Source: Bostrychus sinensis
Lineage: Eukaryota > Chordata > Actinopteri > Gobiiformes > Eleotridae
DNA: 64,000 bases
NCBI GenBank assembly: GCA_020698575.1
Contig: CM036253.1
Span: 33,347,719 to 33,411,718 of the forward strand
Reading direction: 5' to 3'
In this document: positions 1 through 13,200 of the stretch, piece after piece
Layout of the letters: every line of letters starts with the position of its first letter
Numbering within the stretch: position 1 is the first letter of the stretch
Translations under genes and position numbers: made by a program
The notes under the pieces: model-generated
Database searches by the model: none
What the model was told of the DNA's origin: nothing
The model's input: the letters and a program-made list of their open reading frames with translations, nothing else

Positions 1-457
1 GTGGGCAGCCATTTTGAAAACGATATATGAGCTGGTACAGTGAGCGTAGTCACGTTTAAAAGTCAAACAGTCAAAGTAAAGGCCCTTCCCTGAAATCGCA
101 AGTTGGAAAAGTTTTGATTTACTGTATTTCATGCTGTCATTTTCACACAACTCATCAAATCCAATGTTACACTTTGACACCAAATAAAATGCAATCTGAA
201 TATCTATAAAATTTTGGGATGTTGCTCAATATCTATTTTAGCAATCAATAAAATTGAATATTTAAGCCAATCAGTAGCCATAGATAAATTGTCACACCAG
301 AAAAGACAGCATTTTTATGAGCATTTTTCTCCTAAATATTGTAATATCACAGCTGCTTAAAAGGCTTTTAGGTGTTTTCAATATTTTATGAGGCTTCAGC
401 ATAGACAAGAACCTAAATGGTCCATGTCTGTTTGACTACTTTATGACTAAACCCACA

Positions 458-712
458 GGGGCGACAGTGGCACAGTGAGTTAAGCCCACCAACTGGAGGG
501 TCAGTGGTTAGAATCCTCACTCTAAGTGCATTCTGTCGTTGTGTCCCTGGGCAAGACACTTCACCCGCATTATCAACTTAGGTCATTGTATGTGGCTGGT
601 TTACGACCGGAAAGGGCGACCAGCGTTAAAACCTGCCAGATTACTATGTGACTGGTTCCCTGTAGTGACCCATAACAAAGAAAAGGGAGCAGCCAAATGT
701 TAAAAATAATAA
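458..712 (+). mobile_element. tRNA-derived SINE, copy 1
   Basis: The copy begins GGGGCGACAGTGGCACAGTG and has an A-box-like and a B-box-like stretch (GGTTAGAATCC). The body contains the GGGCAAGACACTTCACCC phrase, and the copy ends in GGGAGCAGCCAAA followed by an A/T-rich tail. The same order of phrases recurs near 20034, 25335 and 31507, and on the other strand near 50411 and 56545. It is a non-autonomous retroposon. The family name is not assigned. Confidence 0.8.
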
Positions 713-1041
713 TAAACACATGATTGCAACAGTTGTAATTTCCTTCTAAATTTAGTTGCAGGAGTTTTTAATTTATGTTTTGCAAGGTCACAGATGGCTT
801 CAGCTCAGACCAAAACATGACTATAACTGAACTGTTACTATCTTTAGCTAGCTTGTTTTCTGTTAAAACCATTTGAAATTAGCTAAAAAAAAAACAAAAA
901 AAAATTATAAACATAAAAATGTGTTTATTGCTGTATGCCAATGAGTAGCTCTCATTGAAAATGAGTATGATCCTGGTTTATTTATTGATGCTGGTCTATA
1001 ATATCCATAGAACATTCATGGACCCAAATGAGACCCAAAAT

Positions 1042-1404
1042 TATTCAGTCATCTTTTTCCGCTTATTTCCATTAGGGGTTGCGAGTACTGGAGCCTATCC
1101 CAATAATATGGACCTTAGGCAGGGGTCCCCCTTGGGCAGTGGCCAGAGAGTCTCAGGGCTGACACAGAGAGTCAACCATTCACTCTCACATTCATTCACT
1201 GGGGGCAATTTAGAGTCACCAGTTCACCTAACACATGTATGTCTTTGGACGGTGGGAGGAAGCCAGAGAACTCGGAGAGAACGCACAGTAACACGGAGAG
1301 GGCATGCAGACTCCACCCAGAGCGTTTTTGTGACCGCCAGCCTGAGGATCAAACTCACAACCTCTTAAGTAAGAGGCAAGAGCACTAACTGCTCTGCCAC
1401 TGTA
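1042..1404 (-). mobile_element. Second SINE-like dispersed repeat, reverse orientation
   Basis: On the minus strand this begins with a tRNA-like head (TGGCAGAGCAGTTAGTGCTC). It runs through the phrases 'cctcccaccgtccaaagaca' and 'tgactctaaattgccccca' and ends at 'ctccagtactcgcaaccc'. This is a very common teleost repeat type. The same head ('gtgaggcaagagtgctaacc') is seen as a fragment inside the SINE at 31507-31842. Confidence 0.75.
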
Positions 1405-3589
1405 TTTCATTTCTTTTCAAAATGATGGTTTTCCTGGTTTTAAATGTAAAAATGTAAGCCAACAAACCGCTTATGTGAAAATGACATCATAATACAGTTT
1501 CCCATTGACTTCCATTGAAAGCTTTTCCAACCTGAGGACTTATAGTGTTTTCCTGGAAGAAGTGTGACATGTATTCACTCCCTGGTCCAGCACAACAATG
1601 TTTTTTTCAAAAATGCCCCCACGCAGCAGCTCAAACCCGGGACATACATTTTGTTCAAATATATACCCTGTATCCACGTTAAAAGTCAAGATATGTGAAC
1701 TTAAACATTAGAAAACTGGGACGTGTCCACTGTCGCCGCTGTCCGCTAATGTCAGAGTGTACCCTTCCAAAGTGATAGAGGAGGAGGAGGAAGAGAGGAA
1801 GGAGGGCAAAAACTCACCCAACTCAATAAATAAATAGTGTTCTCCACTATATTTACCCTGTGTCGATGATGTGCTAAAAAGGAACATTTCAGATTTCCTC
1901 CGGTGAGTTTGTTTGGAGATGTCAACAGCTGGCTAAGTGTGTCAGCAAGAGGAAGCTAGCTTAAGCCTGGCCGTGTGTCATTAGCTAACAGGACTTGGTG
2001 AGTGTTAGCCAATGACAGCTAGCTTTTGGAGCTAAACCCTGTAAAAATCAATGAGAGGAGAAGTGGTGATGGACGGGTGTGTGCGTGGGGACCACTCTGT
2101 GGAGGGTTGTGGGAAATGTAAGAATTTGTTAAAACAATGCTTAAGCCACAGACAGAGGAGGAGTGCTAAGCGGTGTTTTCATCAAGCAGTGGGTACAGTT
2201 CAGTTTGGTACGGCATGGTTTTAGTTGAGTTTTGCTCAGGGAAAGTGATTAGACCCCTCTGGATTTCTTATATTTTTGCAATAATTACACAGATTATGTG
2301 AACCAAAAATATTCATTCTTGAAAACTTGAGATTTTGAGTTGGCCCCAAAACTCAAAAATCTTGAGGGATCATGTTGCCTTTAGATTTTGCTACTTTTTT
2401 TTTTTTTTTTTTAATAGTGCAACAAACCCTGGTGGGAGCCATTATCCACACATGGAGAAGACTTGGAACAGTGGTGAATCTTCCCAGGAGTGGCCTGAGC
2501 TCAACTCATCTAGAGTGTCCCAAAAAAACCTGAACATCATCGAAAGATCTTCAGACCGCACTTGCCTCAGTGAAGGTCAGTGGTCAGGATTCAACAAAAC
2601 GAAAGAGATGAGGCAAAGGTTTTGTCCATGGGAGAGTTTCAAAAGAAAAAGCATTGCTGGCCAAAAACAACACAAGAGCTTGTCTCACAAAAAACTAGGG
2701 TGACCCTATTTATTGGGGACAATCCCAGTTTTAGGCTCCATGTCCCGTGCTCTACGACATATCTGTAAAAATGCTCATATGTCCCAGTTTTTAAAGAAAC
2801 TATGTCCCAGTTGTCCCCATTTAACCAATCTAAACACATAGGCAACTAAAAACACATTTGCCCAATGACTTTTGTCATTACATGTATTTAGTATTTCATA
2901 AAAACCTAAGCCCTAGCTTCATGCACTATGAATCATAACTTAAAATTGTATGGATTTCAGAAGCATTTTTTTTTTTCTAATTTAAAAAGCACAGTGATTC
3001 CTGAATAAAATATGTTCCAGTTTTTGCATCTATAAATCGAGTCACCCTACAAAAAACATCTTGATGATCTCTAAGACAGTGGTTTAACTTTTTGGAAGGT
3101 GTGTGTCCCGTTACATGTGGTGTAAAACTAACAAAGCTTTTCATAAAAAGAACACCATACCAACAGTCAAACATGGTGGTAATAGTGACCTGCTCTGCAT
3201 AAGTTGTTGATGAGCTCCTGAAGTCATTTTAATAGTTTGGCCACTCGTTTGAAGAGTCACCACTGTTCAAAGTCTTTTTGGTTTGTAGCTCTCACCAGGG
3301 TTTGCTGGAGTCCCAAAGCCTTAGAAATGGCTTTGCAACCCTTACTCTTTACCCAGCTTTCCCAAAAACGTGGTTAATCACTGTTAACTCATGATTTTTC
3401 AAGACGAAGGTGTGTACAAATATATGACTGGTACTAATTTCACAGAATGTGTTAGAAAAAGAACTGTGTTTTTGAATCTCCAGACAGATTTTACCATTAC
3501 TGTACCCAACTATGCCATACTGACAGGAAATGTACCGTACTGCTGAGTGTAAACAGAGCTTTAGCAGAGGATTTTACTGTCGACAGGTA

Positions 3590-4060
3590 CAGTCAGAGCA
3601 GAGACAGTGAAGGAGCATCCATCGGGTTTAGTGCTTCTGGAGGGCTTGGGGCGAGGAGGAGGAGGAGGAGGGGGGAGTGCCGTATATTTGAGCTCCCTCC
3701 CGTCTCTCTCCGGCTGATGGAGTGGCACGGCCCTCCACATTGCTCAGATGGGCTGACAACGACATGTGTTGCCTGAAGGGGGAGAGAACTGGAGCCTCAT
3801 AAATCCAAGCACCTCGTTAAGTGTCCATTAAAATCTCAACTATTTCATTTAGCAGGCGGGAGGCTGTTTATGGCTCTGACTTAAGGGGGGATATTATCAA
3901 ACATATACTAAGTCGTTTACAGCCTCTTCTGTTTGGAAGATCATTTTGACTCCGTTATGTGCTTTTGTTGACTAATGAAAGCGGATTAGGAGCTGGAGCT
4001 CACCTCGGACCTGCAGAAGGGTCCATTAGTAGTGCTCAGTGGGAGGAGGACGATTGACTG
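3590..4060. promoter_or_regulatory. Candidate conserved non-coding element downstream of hoxb3
   Basis: This is a non-repetitive, moderately GC-rich block just past the hoxb3 3' UTR, between repeat-rich flanks. It has homeodomain-type cores (CCATTAAAAT, CATAAATCC, GACTAATGA) and a TTTATGG. Its texture differs sharply from the AT-rich DNA around it. Conservation itself cannot be shown without an alignment. Role inferred: a cis-regulatory element for hoxb3 or hoxb2. Confidence 0.35.
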
Positions 4061-4140
4061 TGCACCTTGACTCCTACTCCTAACACACGCTTCACTGCCC
4101 CATGACTAAGAATCTATGCACAAATCAATGCAGTGCATCT

Positions 4141-4146
4141 TTTATT
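4141..4146 (-). terminator. Poly(A) signal of hoxb3
   Basis: Minus-strand AATAAA lies about 310 bases past the hoxb3 stop codon (4454-4456). It is the first canonical hexamer I see downstream of the stop, and it implies a short 3' UTR. Confidence 0.6.
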
Positions 4147-4453
4147 TGAAAGTAATGCACTTTAAAAAATGTCTGATTTGAGATTTTTGACCAATAGCAG
4201 CAACATGTTTAGAGTAAAGGGCAGTAGAAAAGACAGTGGTGTTAGAAAACGTTAACCTTGGCGTGTTTGGGTAAGAAAATGGTGCCAGTAAGGGCCTTGG
4301 AGGTTGGTTATTGTACTAAAGGCAGTGTAAACAGAGGCTCCTCATGGTGAAGCAGTGCCACCCTGGCTGCTCCTGTGTCTCTGCCCCGCTGCAGTACAGA
4401 GTCTGTTAGTGGGTCATGTGGTCTTCTATCTCCTACAGTTTTTGTCAAACCTG

Positions 4454-5304
4454 CTACAGGTGCGTGAGCTTGGGTGCTTCCTGGATTCTGCCCTGAGTGG
4501 AGGTGTGGTGCGCCGACAGCTCGGTGTAGGTCGGGTGCGTGGGAGGGTCACAGGGCCCCGGGGGGCCCCCTCCGCCCACGTGGTGCTGGTTGGCCGTCAT
4601 AGGCCCTGCGCCGTTATAGTCCATGGTCTGGTGGTGGGAAGCCGTGGGGCCCAGGTGGTTGAGACCATACATTGAGGGCCCGGAGCCCCCCATGGACTCC
4701 ACATAGCTGCCGCCCACATAGACCGGACTGGCCTGCATGTTGTTGGGTGTCCCATAGCCGGCGCTGTTGGTCTGTACTAATCCATGGTGGGGGTGGGGTT
4801 CACCGTAGTCCGGGTCCGGAGCTCCGTACTTCTGCTGGGGGGGACAGCCCTTCATGGGGACATTGGAGTAGGCAGTAGACATGGAGTAGGACACTCCCTG
4901 GTGCTTGCTGAAGGATGGGGGAGATGGGGCGTCATAGCCCCCTCCTCCGCCCATAGGGTGCATGGAGTTGAGGAAGCTGGCCGTAGACTGCATGGTCAGA
5001 GGGGGAGAGCCTGTAGGGGATGGGCCCCCGGAGCTGGAGCTCAGGCCCTTGGACTTTTGGTCCTTCTTGTACTTCATGCGACGGTTTTGGAACCAGATCT
5101 TGATCTGGCGCTCGGACAGGTTGAGCAGGTTGGCCATCTCAACACGGCGCGGCCGGCACAGGTAGCGGTTGAAGTGGAACTCCTTCTCCAGCTCCACCAA
5201 CTGAGCACTGGTGTAGGCTGTCCGCGCTCGCTTTGAGGACGCCGAGGAACCTCCGGTGGGACTCTTCTCCCCGGGACTGGCACTGTCCCCTCCTCCTGCT
5301 GAGG
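4454..5304 (-). CDS. hoxb3: hoxb3 coding exon 2 (homeodomain to stop)
   Basis: The acceptor is ...TTGTATTCTCCAG at 5305 and the first exon base is 5304, phase 1. The linker GEKSPTGGS leads into the homeodomain [20 protein letters not shown] and onwards. The homeodomain carries the Hox3 marks [20 protein letters not shown]. The tail contains [13 protein letters not shown] and the Hox3 C-terminal conserved region, ending KLTHL and TAG (4454-4456). Confidence 0.96.
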
Positions 5305-7203
5305 CTGGAGAATACAACAAGGTCAGTGGGGCATTTTCACACGTCAGAATTGAAAAGACTACACTATGTAAATAAAGCAAATGTTTTGACCTTTTGTTTA
5401 GTAACTAGAAACAAGACAAAATAACTAGGCAAAATATTATTCTGAAAATGTTAAAATCTCCCTGTCCAAAAGAGCCACAGAAGGTGAACAGATGAAGCCC
5501 TTGTGCCACTGCTGCTGGAGAAACCTGTGGGCATTCGGATTGTTAATAAAGCGGCGGGGGTCTAGCAAGCGCTGAATTATCGTCTGATATTAGTTGTCAA
5601 CACTTCATAAAAGTGGCAGTTATTAAGAGACGCGGGGCTGTTCATGGCCAAGGGCAGCTAAATTACATCTTGGCTGGAAAGACAAACCCCCCACAGCTCC
5701 AGCTCCAGCAGCAGTCAGAGTCAGTGTGAGGAGGAGCTCACTTCAGAGCTGCTTCACTCACTGTTATACTGTGTGACAAACACTGCTGCAGGCGCTCAAC
5801 ACTCAGCAGTCAGGGCGGTCATACACCTGATAATGGTGTGGCCATCACTGGACAATGCACTTCATATTCAAAAATGCTTATGTCAATTTGAAATGTTTTG
5901 GTAAGGATTTAAAGATGTTTGTTATATCTCTATAAACTGCTCTGTAAAGACAAGGTAATTTTAAAGCCAAATTACACTCATCTGTAACATGGGCAAAGCT
6001 TGGTTTGTTGTTTGGTCATTTAAAAATAATAAGTTAAATCATTTGTCACTTTTCAAGTTGATCAAAAATGTATTTCAAATTAAAATACAGCAGTGAAATA
6101 TAGCTTGTCCAGGCTAATGTTTTTCTATAAAAAAATTACTATGATTTCTAAGATAACCACAAATCAAACCACTTCTGACTGCAGATGGATATGGACATAT
6201 GGACATACCATTAATGAGAATTTGAGACACTACCAACATATGCAAGATTAACAGCTATGCATTTTGAAAAACATACAACCAATCAGAGAAAGTAAGCATC
6301 AAACTAAGCCAACCTGAGCAGGTTAACAAAGCTATAAAATAATAGCTTTGTGTTGTTTGAAATAAAACCCATCTGCTAACCAGGTTTGAACACATTTTAT
6401 TTTTGCCACAGCAGATCATTTACATGGGTATTTAATAGGGGTGTAACAATATGTTTTTGCAATGATACGATATGTATCGATTAGAAGTGTTTTGATACAA
6501 TTTAAGAACGATATTGGCTAATTTGGAATGATATGTTTTGATACAATTCAACACCTTCATATCAATAATCGATACAGCAACTTTTTGCCAAAAATCATAA
6601 AAGTTTACTCTCAAATGTAGCACTGTGGCCGGGATTGATTATGTCCAGCAGACAGAGAGTAAAGAAAAGTTGAATACAACATTTTATTTAATCAAAAACA
6701 CAAAAATTATCTCCAAAAAGCCATATCTGGTTTTATTTTAAAATACAAATTTCAAATTTTGATATTTCCAATATTATCGATCAATACTTCATATGTATCA
6801 ATATTCACTTCCTAGAAAACAATACGATTCAATACAATGTCGTGTATCAATGCAGTTGTATCGTAGGAAAAAAAAATCAATACATTACATCCCCAGTACT
6901 TACATTTTTCTCTTTTTTTTAAAATCCTTCCTGACTTGTCATTTGTCTAGGCTTGGGACCATGTTTGCTACACATTGAACCGAACCAACCTACGGGAAAC
7001 TAACTGCTTTTTTTTTTTCATGAGGAGCCCATTTATATTTTATTGTTATTTTCACATTGATATCAGCCACAAAGGGTCACAATCCAGTATTTTTGTACCA
7101 GTCCCAAGCCTGGATAAATGAAAATTGTTATGTCAGGAGGGGGATCTGACATAAAAATTTTGCCAACATTAGGGTGGCTAAAAATGGCTAAAAATAGAAT
7201 CTC

Positions 7204-7266
<63 letters not shown>

Positions 7267-10200
7267 TTTTCAGACAGTTTAAGATTTTTGAAGACAAAAG
7301 CTGTGGCTATTTTATTAATTTTTCATGGGAATATTGCACAGCTATATTTTAATGCTAACTGAGAAAACTCTCTGCTTCTAAACTCCTGGTCTATAATCAT
7401 TTAAACTTCATACAAAGTCTTTTTGCTAAAAGTTCCAGACCACATGGCTAATCTGCATACATAAACAAAGTAAATAAGTTAGCTCTGTGCTCCAAACTGT
7501 GCTTTGTTTTTCCCCAAACTGCTGCCACCTGCTCAACACAGCCAATACAGAGGTAATACAAATTGTTTCTTTAGTGTTTTTAGTGTTCACAGTCAGTACC
7601 AAAGCGACTCTGGAGCTAGCAGTAGCTTTAGCCATGACATTGTGCATAGCTTATAGTGCGCATGTATAATTCCACAAAATTTTTATTTACGATAGGGCTA
7701 TTTTTGACATCTTCCAAAATTCTAAACTCAAACAAATCAGTTAAATGTATTTATCACCCAGCTTTAGCGACAATAAAATGCAATTCAGTATGGCCTCTAT
7801 ATTAGGTCAGATTACTATTACCAGTACCTTAAAATACCTATTGAATCTATATTTGTCAAGTATTTTTGCAGTGTGCATGTACAGTTAGTTCTTATCTGCT
7901 TGTCATGTGACCTCCCTACTCCAGAATACAGTGTTTACCCTCCAGACAGACCCGGACTAAACCATCCAATCATCTGCCTCTCTGACATTTTCCCAAATTA
8001 ATTGTTTCAAAATCCCATCAATAAACCCGACTGTCAGCTGTACTCTTCCAATACACAACAGACGCACTATAACGTGTTTTTAATCTCCCATTTGAAATCA
8101 TACACCTCTCCACTTTGACACGGCCATGTTTTGGTTATCGGACATGAAGATCATATTAAAGTCATCAAGCCGCAGTATTGCCATTTCATTTGGTAGTATC
8201 TCATATTTGAAAATGTCTGTTCCGTTCATCTGTTATGGAACGTGACATTTGAATTCATCTTGTTAATATCTTCCTTTCTTGCAGCGCAGAGTGACTTTCC
8301 CACCGGGGGCTGAGAGGAGAGGGGGCAGCCACGAGGTAAATAAATAATAACCAAAATATGAAGCGGAAAGGAGAAAATGAAAGAGCTGTTGAGAGGAGAA
8401 GAAGCAGCGTTATGATGAATCCTGAGCTGTCACTTTTTATTGATACATTTATGCCTGAATGTAGGTCAAGGCACTCAGGAGATGTGAAACAGGACTAAGC
8501 TAGCAATAACACAGGACTAAACCATGTCTAAATCAGGACTTAACTACTACTAAACAGGGACTTATCTACTACTTTACCAGGATGAAATTAGGACTAAACT
8601 AGGATGAAATCAAGTCTGAACCTGGACAAAATCAAGACTAAACCAGAACAAAATCAAGACTAAACTAGGATGAACTCATGATTAAACTAGGATGAAATCA
8701 AGACTAAAAAAGGGCAAAATCAAAACTAAACCAGGACAAAATCAAGCCTAAACCAGAACAAAATCATGCCAAAACTAGGATGAAATCAAGACTAAAGTAG
8801 GATGAAATCAAGACTAAACAAGGACGAAATCAAGACTAAACCAGGACAAAATCAAGACTGAACCAGGACAACATCAAGATTAAACCAGGAGGAAATCAAA
8901 TGGGACAAAATCAAGCCAAAACCAGAACAAAATCAAGACTAAACCAGAACAAAATCAAGACTAAACTAGGATGAACTCATGATTAAACTAGGATGAAATC
9001 AAGACTAAAAAAGGGCAAAATCAAAACTAAACCAGGACAAAATCAAGCCTAAACCAGAACAAAATCATGCCAAAACTAGGATGAAATCAAGACTAAAGTA
9101 GGATGAAATCAAGACTAAACAAGGACAAAATCAAGACTAAACCAGGACAAAATCAAGACTGAACCAGGACAACATCAAGATTAAACCAGGAGGAAATCAA
9201 ATGGGACAAAATCAAGCCAAAACCAGAACAAAATCAAGACTAAACCAGAACAAAATCAAGCCAAAACTAGGATGAACTCAAGACTAAACTAGGATGAAAT
9301 CAAGACTAAAATAGGGCAAAATCAAGACTAAACCAGGACAAAATCATGCCAAAACTAAGATGAAATCAAGACTAAAGTAGGATGAAATCGAGACTAAACA
9401 AGGACGAAATCAAGACTAAACCAGGACAAAATCAAGACTGAACCAGGACAACATCAAGACTAACCCAGGACAAAATCAAGACTGAACCAGGACAAAATCA
9501 AGATTAAACCAGGAGGAAATCAAATGGGACAAAATCAAGTCTGAACCAGCATGAAATGAAGACTGAACCAGGACAAGATCAAGACAAAACCAAGATGAAA
9601 TCAAGACTAAACTAGAATGAAATCAAGACTAAACCAGGATGAAAACAAAGCTGAACCATGGCAAAATCAACCCTAAACAATGTCTGAACCAGTGCTATGT
9701 GAGCAGAGCAGGACTAAAACAGCAATATGACTTTCTCTAAACTAAATTCTAAATGAGAAACACAGAAGACTCCTGTGTACCACCAGAAGAAGCCTTTGTA
9801 CCACAATTTAAGAACCACTGTTTAAAACCCAAGACAGTTAAGAAAAAGTGATGCACTTAAGATAAAGATAAAATAAGTTCTTCAAAAGGAGCACCCAATC
9901 TCTGGTTTCCCCTGCCCTTTTATCCAATCAGAAGAAAGCAGTCTTTCAGTGTGGGGTTTCTAGAACTTTCAAACAAGAGAAGTTTTGTAACCTTTATAAC
10001 ATGCCAGCCAATTCAATGACTTTTACTTGTTGTTACATATATATCTGTGATTTAGTACATAATTTCATTACAATAACACTGAATCATCTACTTTAGTGGT
10101 TATCAAACTTGGTGGTACACAGATCTTTTACAATTCAAGTCCAGAATTAGTTTAGAGCCTACCTTATGCACGCTCTGGATGAGACTTAAATTGGAAGTTC

Positions 10201-13200
10201 AAACCACTGCTTGGTTTAGGCTCAATGTAATCCTTGATTCAGCCTGGTTTTGTTTTGGTTTAGTTCTGGTTTAGTCCTGTATTAGTCCTGGTTTTAAGTT
10301 CTGGTTTAATCCTGATTAATACATCTTTTAGTGCTGGTTTAAGTCCTGGTTTTGTCCTTGTTTAGTTCTAGTTTATTCCTGGTTTAGCCCCCATGCTATG
10401 GTTCTGCTATAGTCCCTGTTTTGGTCATTATTTTACTAATGCTTTTGTCTGTCTTAATCCCTGTTTGATTTCAGATACTTTTCATGCATATATTGTGTAT
10501 TTTTATGCTGAAAACACTGATTCCTCACAGACATTTTCTATTAAGCAGTAAATTGGCATCCTACAAAGAGTTTAAGAAAGTTAACACCAGTTTTCCTGTT
10601 AATTATGTTCAAAAGACTACAACAGTCTCCACTCTCTTGCACTCAGCTGGTCTCTTCACTTGTTTCTTTATGGCACCAGTAGAGTACATATTAAAATATT
10701 TTCCTTTAGTCACATAATGTTTTTAAAGGTTGCTGTTCTAGTGGCCAAGTATGATTTAAAAATATGAATAAAAGCATAATATATCCCCTTTAAACTGCAA
10801 TTTCACTATATGCCTTCACGCACTGCCAGAATAGAGTAATTCCTGCTTTTCTGGTTTGTTGCTTGGCTATTGTTTGCTATTTGGCATGCTCTGTCACTCT
10901 GAGAGATATATTACACAGATTAAAAAAAAAAGGTAGTGTGTAAAATAATGTACTTAAATGCACCAGTAAAAGCCATCTAAAGCTGTAGGGGTGGTCAGCT
11001 CGGTGTGTAAGTGTGTAAGACTGAGAACAGCCTCCAGGGAGTGTGGCTCTGAGCGAAGATGTGATAAGACGGGTGAAGAGAGAGGGATGAGCTGCTGAAA
11101 AGAGGAGCTGATAGAAAGGAGACAGTGATGAGGAGGGGACGGCCCGAGAGATCAACACATGCCTACTTTTATACAGAAGGTTTACAAATGTCCACTCAAG
11201 GCCAAAAGGTGGGTCACTTTGGTTAGGATTATTTCTCCTGGCTGGCTAAGATAGTATAGTATCAGCGACTGACTGGCCATTGTCCAGAGTGTACCCTGTT
11301 ACAAGCCCAAAGTAGCTGGGCTGGACTCTAGCCATCTATGCTGATGGTGTTTAGAGCAGTGGTTCTCAAACTTTTCACACCAAGTACCACCTCAAGAACA
11401 TATTTGGGTTTCCAAGTACAGTCTTCAATGAGCTAAAAGGAGCCTGAATTTAAACGTCTAAGTCAGGTCCAAGCTAGAATTAAACTAAGACTAAACCAGA
11501 AGTTGGCTGATACAAAACAAAATCAGGACTAAACCAGGAATAAAAAAGGACACATTCAGGACAAATTCGTGATTAAGCCAGCTTGTAACCAGGACTAAAC
11601 CAAGTCTAAACTAGGACTGCTCTTAAACCAGGAAAATTCTAGGACTGGCTCTCAATTAAACTGAATATGAACTGATTCCCAAGTACTACCAGAAGAAGCC
11701 TGCATAACCAAAGAGTCCATAGCAAAACATAAATTTGATATATTGTTATTAGACAAAAAATAAAATAAAAATAATAATAAAATAAAAAAAATAAAAAATA
11801 AAAATCACTAAGTCTACTGGACTTCAAGTTTGTTTTTCTTCAAAGACATTTTGGTACTCATCCAAGCACCATCATCAGTCACTGGCATTATTTACTTGAA
11901 GGAAAACCAACTTGAAGTCCAGTAGACCTAATTTGTCAACTTGAATGTGTAGCTATGTACCTGCATACATTTTGTTATTAGGTTTTTCAGGCCCATAATC
12001 ATGCCATTTACTATTTTGGCAAGACACATGGAAAATTGGAGTTATATAAGTGTACCAAAAGTTGTCTTAGTTGGACTGGAGCAGGACCAGGCCTGTGCAC
12101 AAGTTCTCCACTCAAAACAACAACAAAGTAAGAGGGAAAGAAAACCAAAAAAGATTTACTTTAAGTCATGTCTGACATGCCAAAATTCTATTCTGAAATC
12201 AGTAAACCAGACCAGTAATGCTAATGCAATCAGTGAATTCCACCTTAAAGGAGATATATTATGCAACAATGACTTTTCCTCTCTTTCTCTCATGTTATAA
12301 TGCTGTTCCCTCATCAAAAACAGACCTGGAGTTGGGTTTTGTTTCATTCACGCCTGTTTGAGTGATCCTGTAATCTCTGGTGCTGAATTTCTGAGGCCTC
12401 ACAGCGTTCTGCTCCCACCCACTCCAGGAAGCACTGCCCAATCACCAAGCCCACTACATCCAGTCTGCTCTTATTTATTTATCCAAAAAATGATGTCCAG
12501 CTTAGTTTCCATTGATTCCTTACAGACATTTTCATTTTGGAGTCAAATGACTTCATACAAAACGTTTTAAGTAAGTAAAAAGCTTTTTTCTCTCTCCAAA
12601 AGCTTAATGCAGTGGTTTCCAACCTTTTTTGTCTAGTATACCTCCTAGGCTTTTTGTCTAAAGTGCTCATATATGACATATGGCAACTGATTGTTTGATA
12701 AATTAAAGTAATTTTATTTAAATGTTTTTAACTTAACTTTCAGTACCAAGACATTTTATACATCGGCTACATTATCGTAAGTAATACTTCTTGTGCATTT
12801 TTTCTTACTTATTATATCTAACGCAATTTTTACTACATTTTATTTTTCCACACTTGATCTTCTCGGTTGCCATAGAGACCAATATAAATTGTGTGTCTGG
12901 TCCAGAGCAGAGGAGGGCATATTTCAATGAAAATGAATATCATAGGTTTATTGTATACATTGTTCTAATGGAACAGGGACATCTCTGTGTCTGTTGGACA
13001 CACTAAAACCCAGGTATTTTGCCCAGGTGAGTATGATTTAGCAATGATGTCGCTGTGCACGGACTACAGAATGAATGCAATGACTGGCATCACATAGCTT
13101 TTAGGCTAACTTTGATGATAGATATGAGTTTATTTGTTAAAATGGTTAAGGTAAAGGTTAAAACTATGTTTAGGTTTAGTATGTAAGTAAAATCAAATTT

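Larger units (their letters stand above)
1..3590. other. Intergenic flank downstream of hoxb3, repeat-rich
   Basis: No gene is supported here. The stretch is AT-rich and holds two SINE-type repeats (listed separately). The block at 1900-2130 shares short phrases (for example 'gggaaatgtaa') with 19409-19650, so it is probably part of another dispersed repeat. A poly-T run lies at 2394-2412. In a Hox B cluster this side of hoxb3 faces hoxb2, but no hoxb2 coding sequence is seen. Confidence 0.6.

Noticed and set aside
1667..1690. Resemblance to the mir-10 mature sequence (ACCCTGTA)
   Set aside because: Only the first eight or so bases match, the rest differs and no hairpin partner is present.
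4355..5236. Plus-strand reading frames across hoxb3 exon 2
   Set aside because: They are antisense shadows of the homeobox exon with no family resemblance.
8490..9720. CRISPR-like regular repeat array
   Set aside because: The units are continuous variants without unique spacers and the genome is vertebrate. It is a minisatellite.
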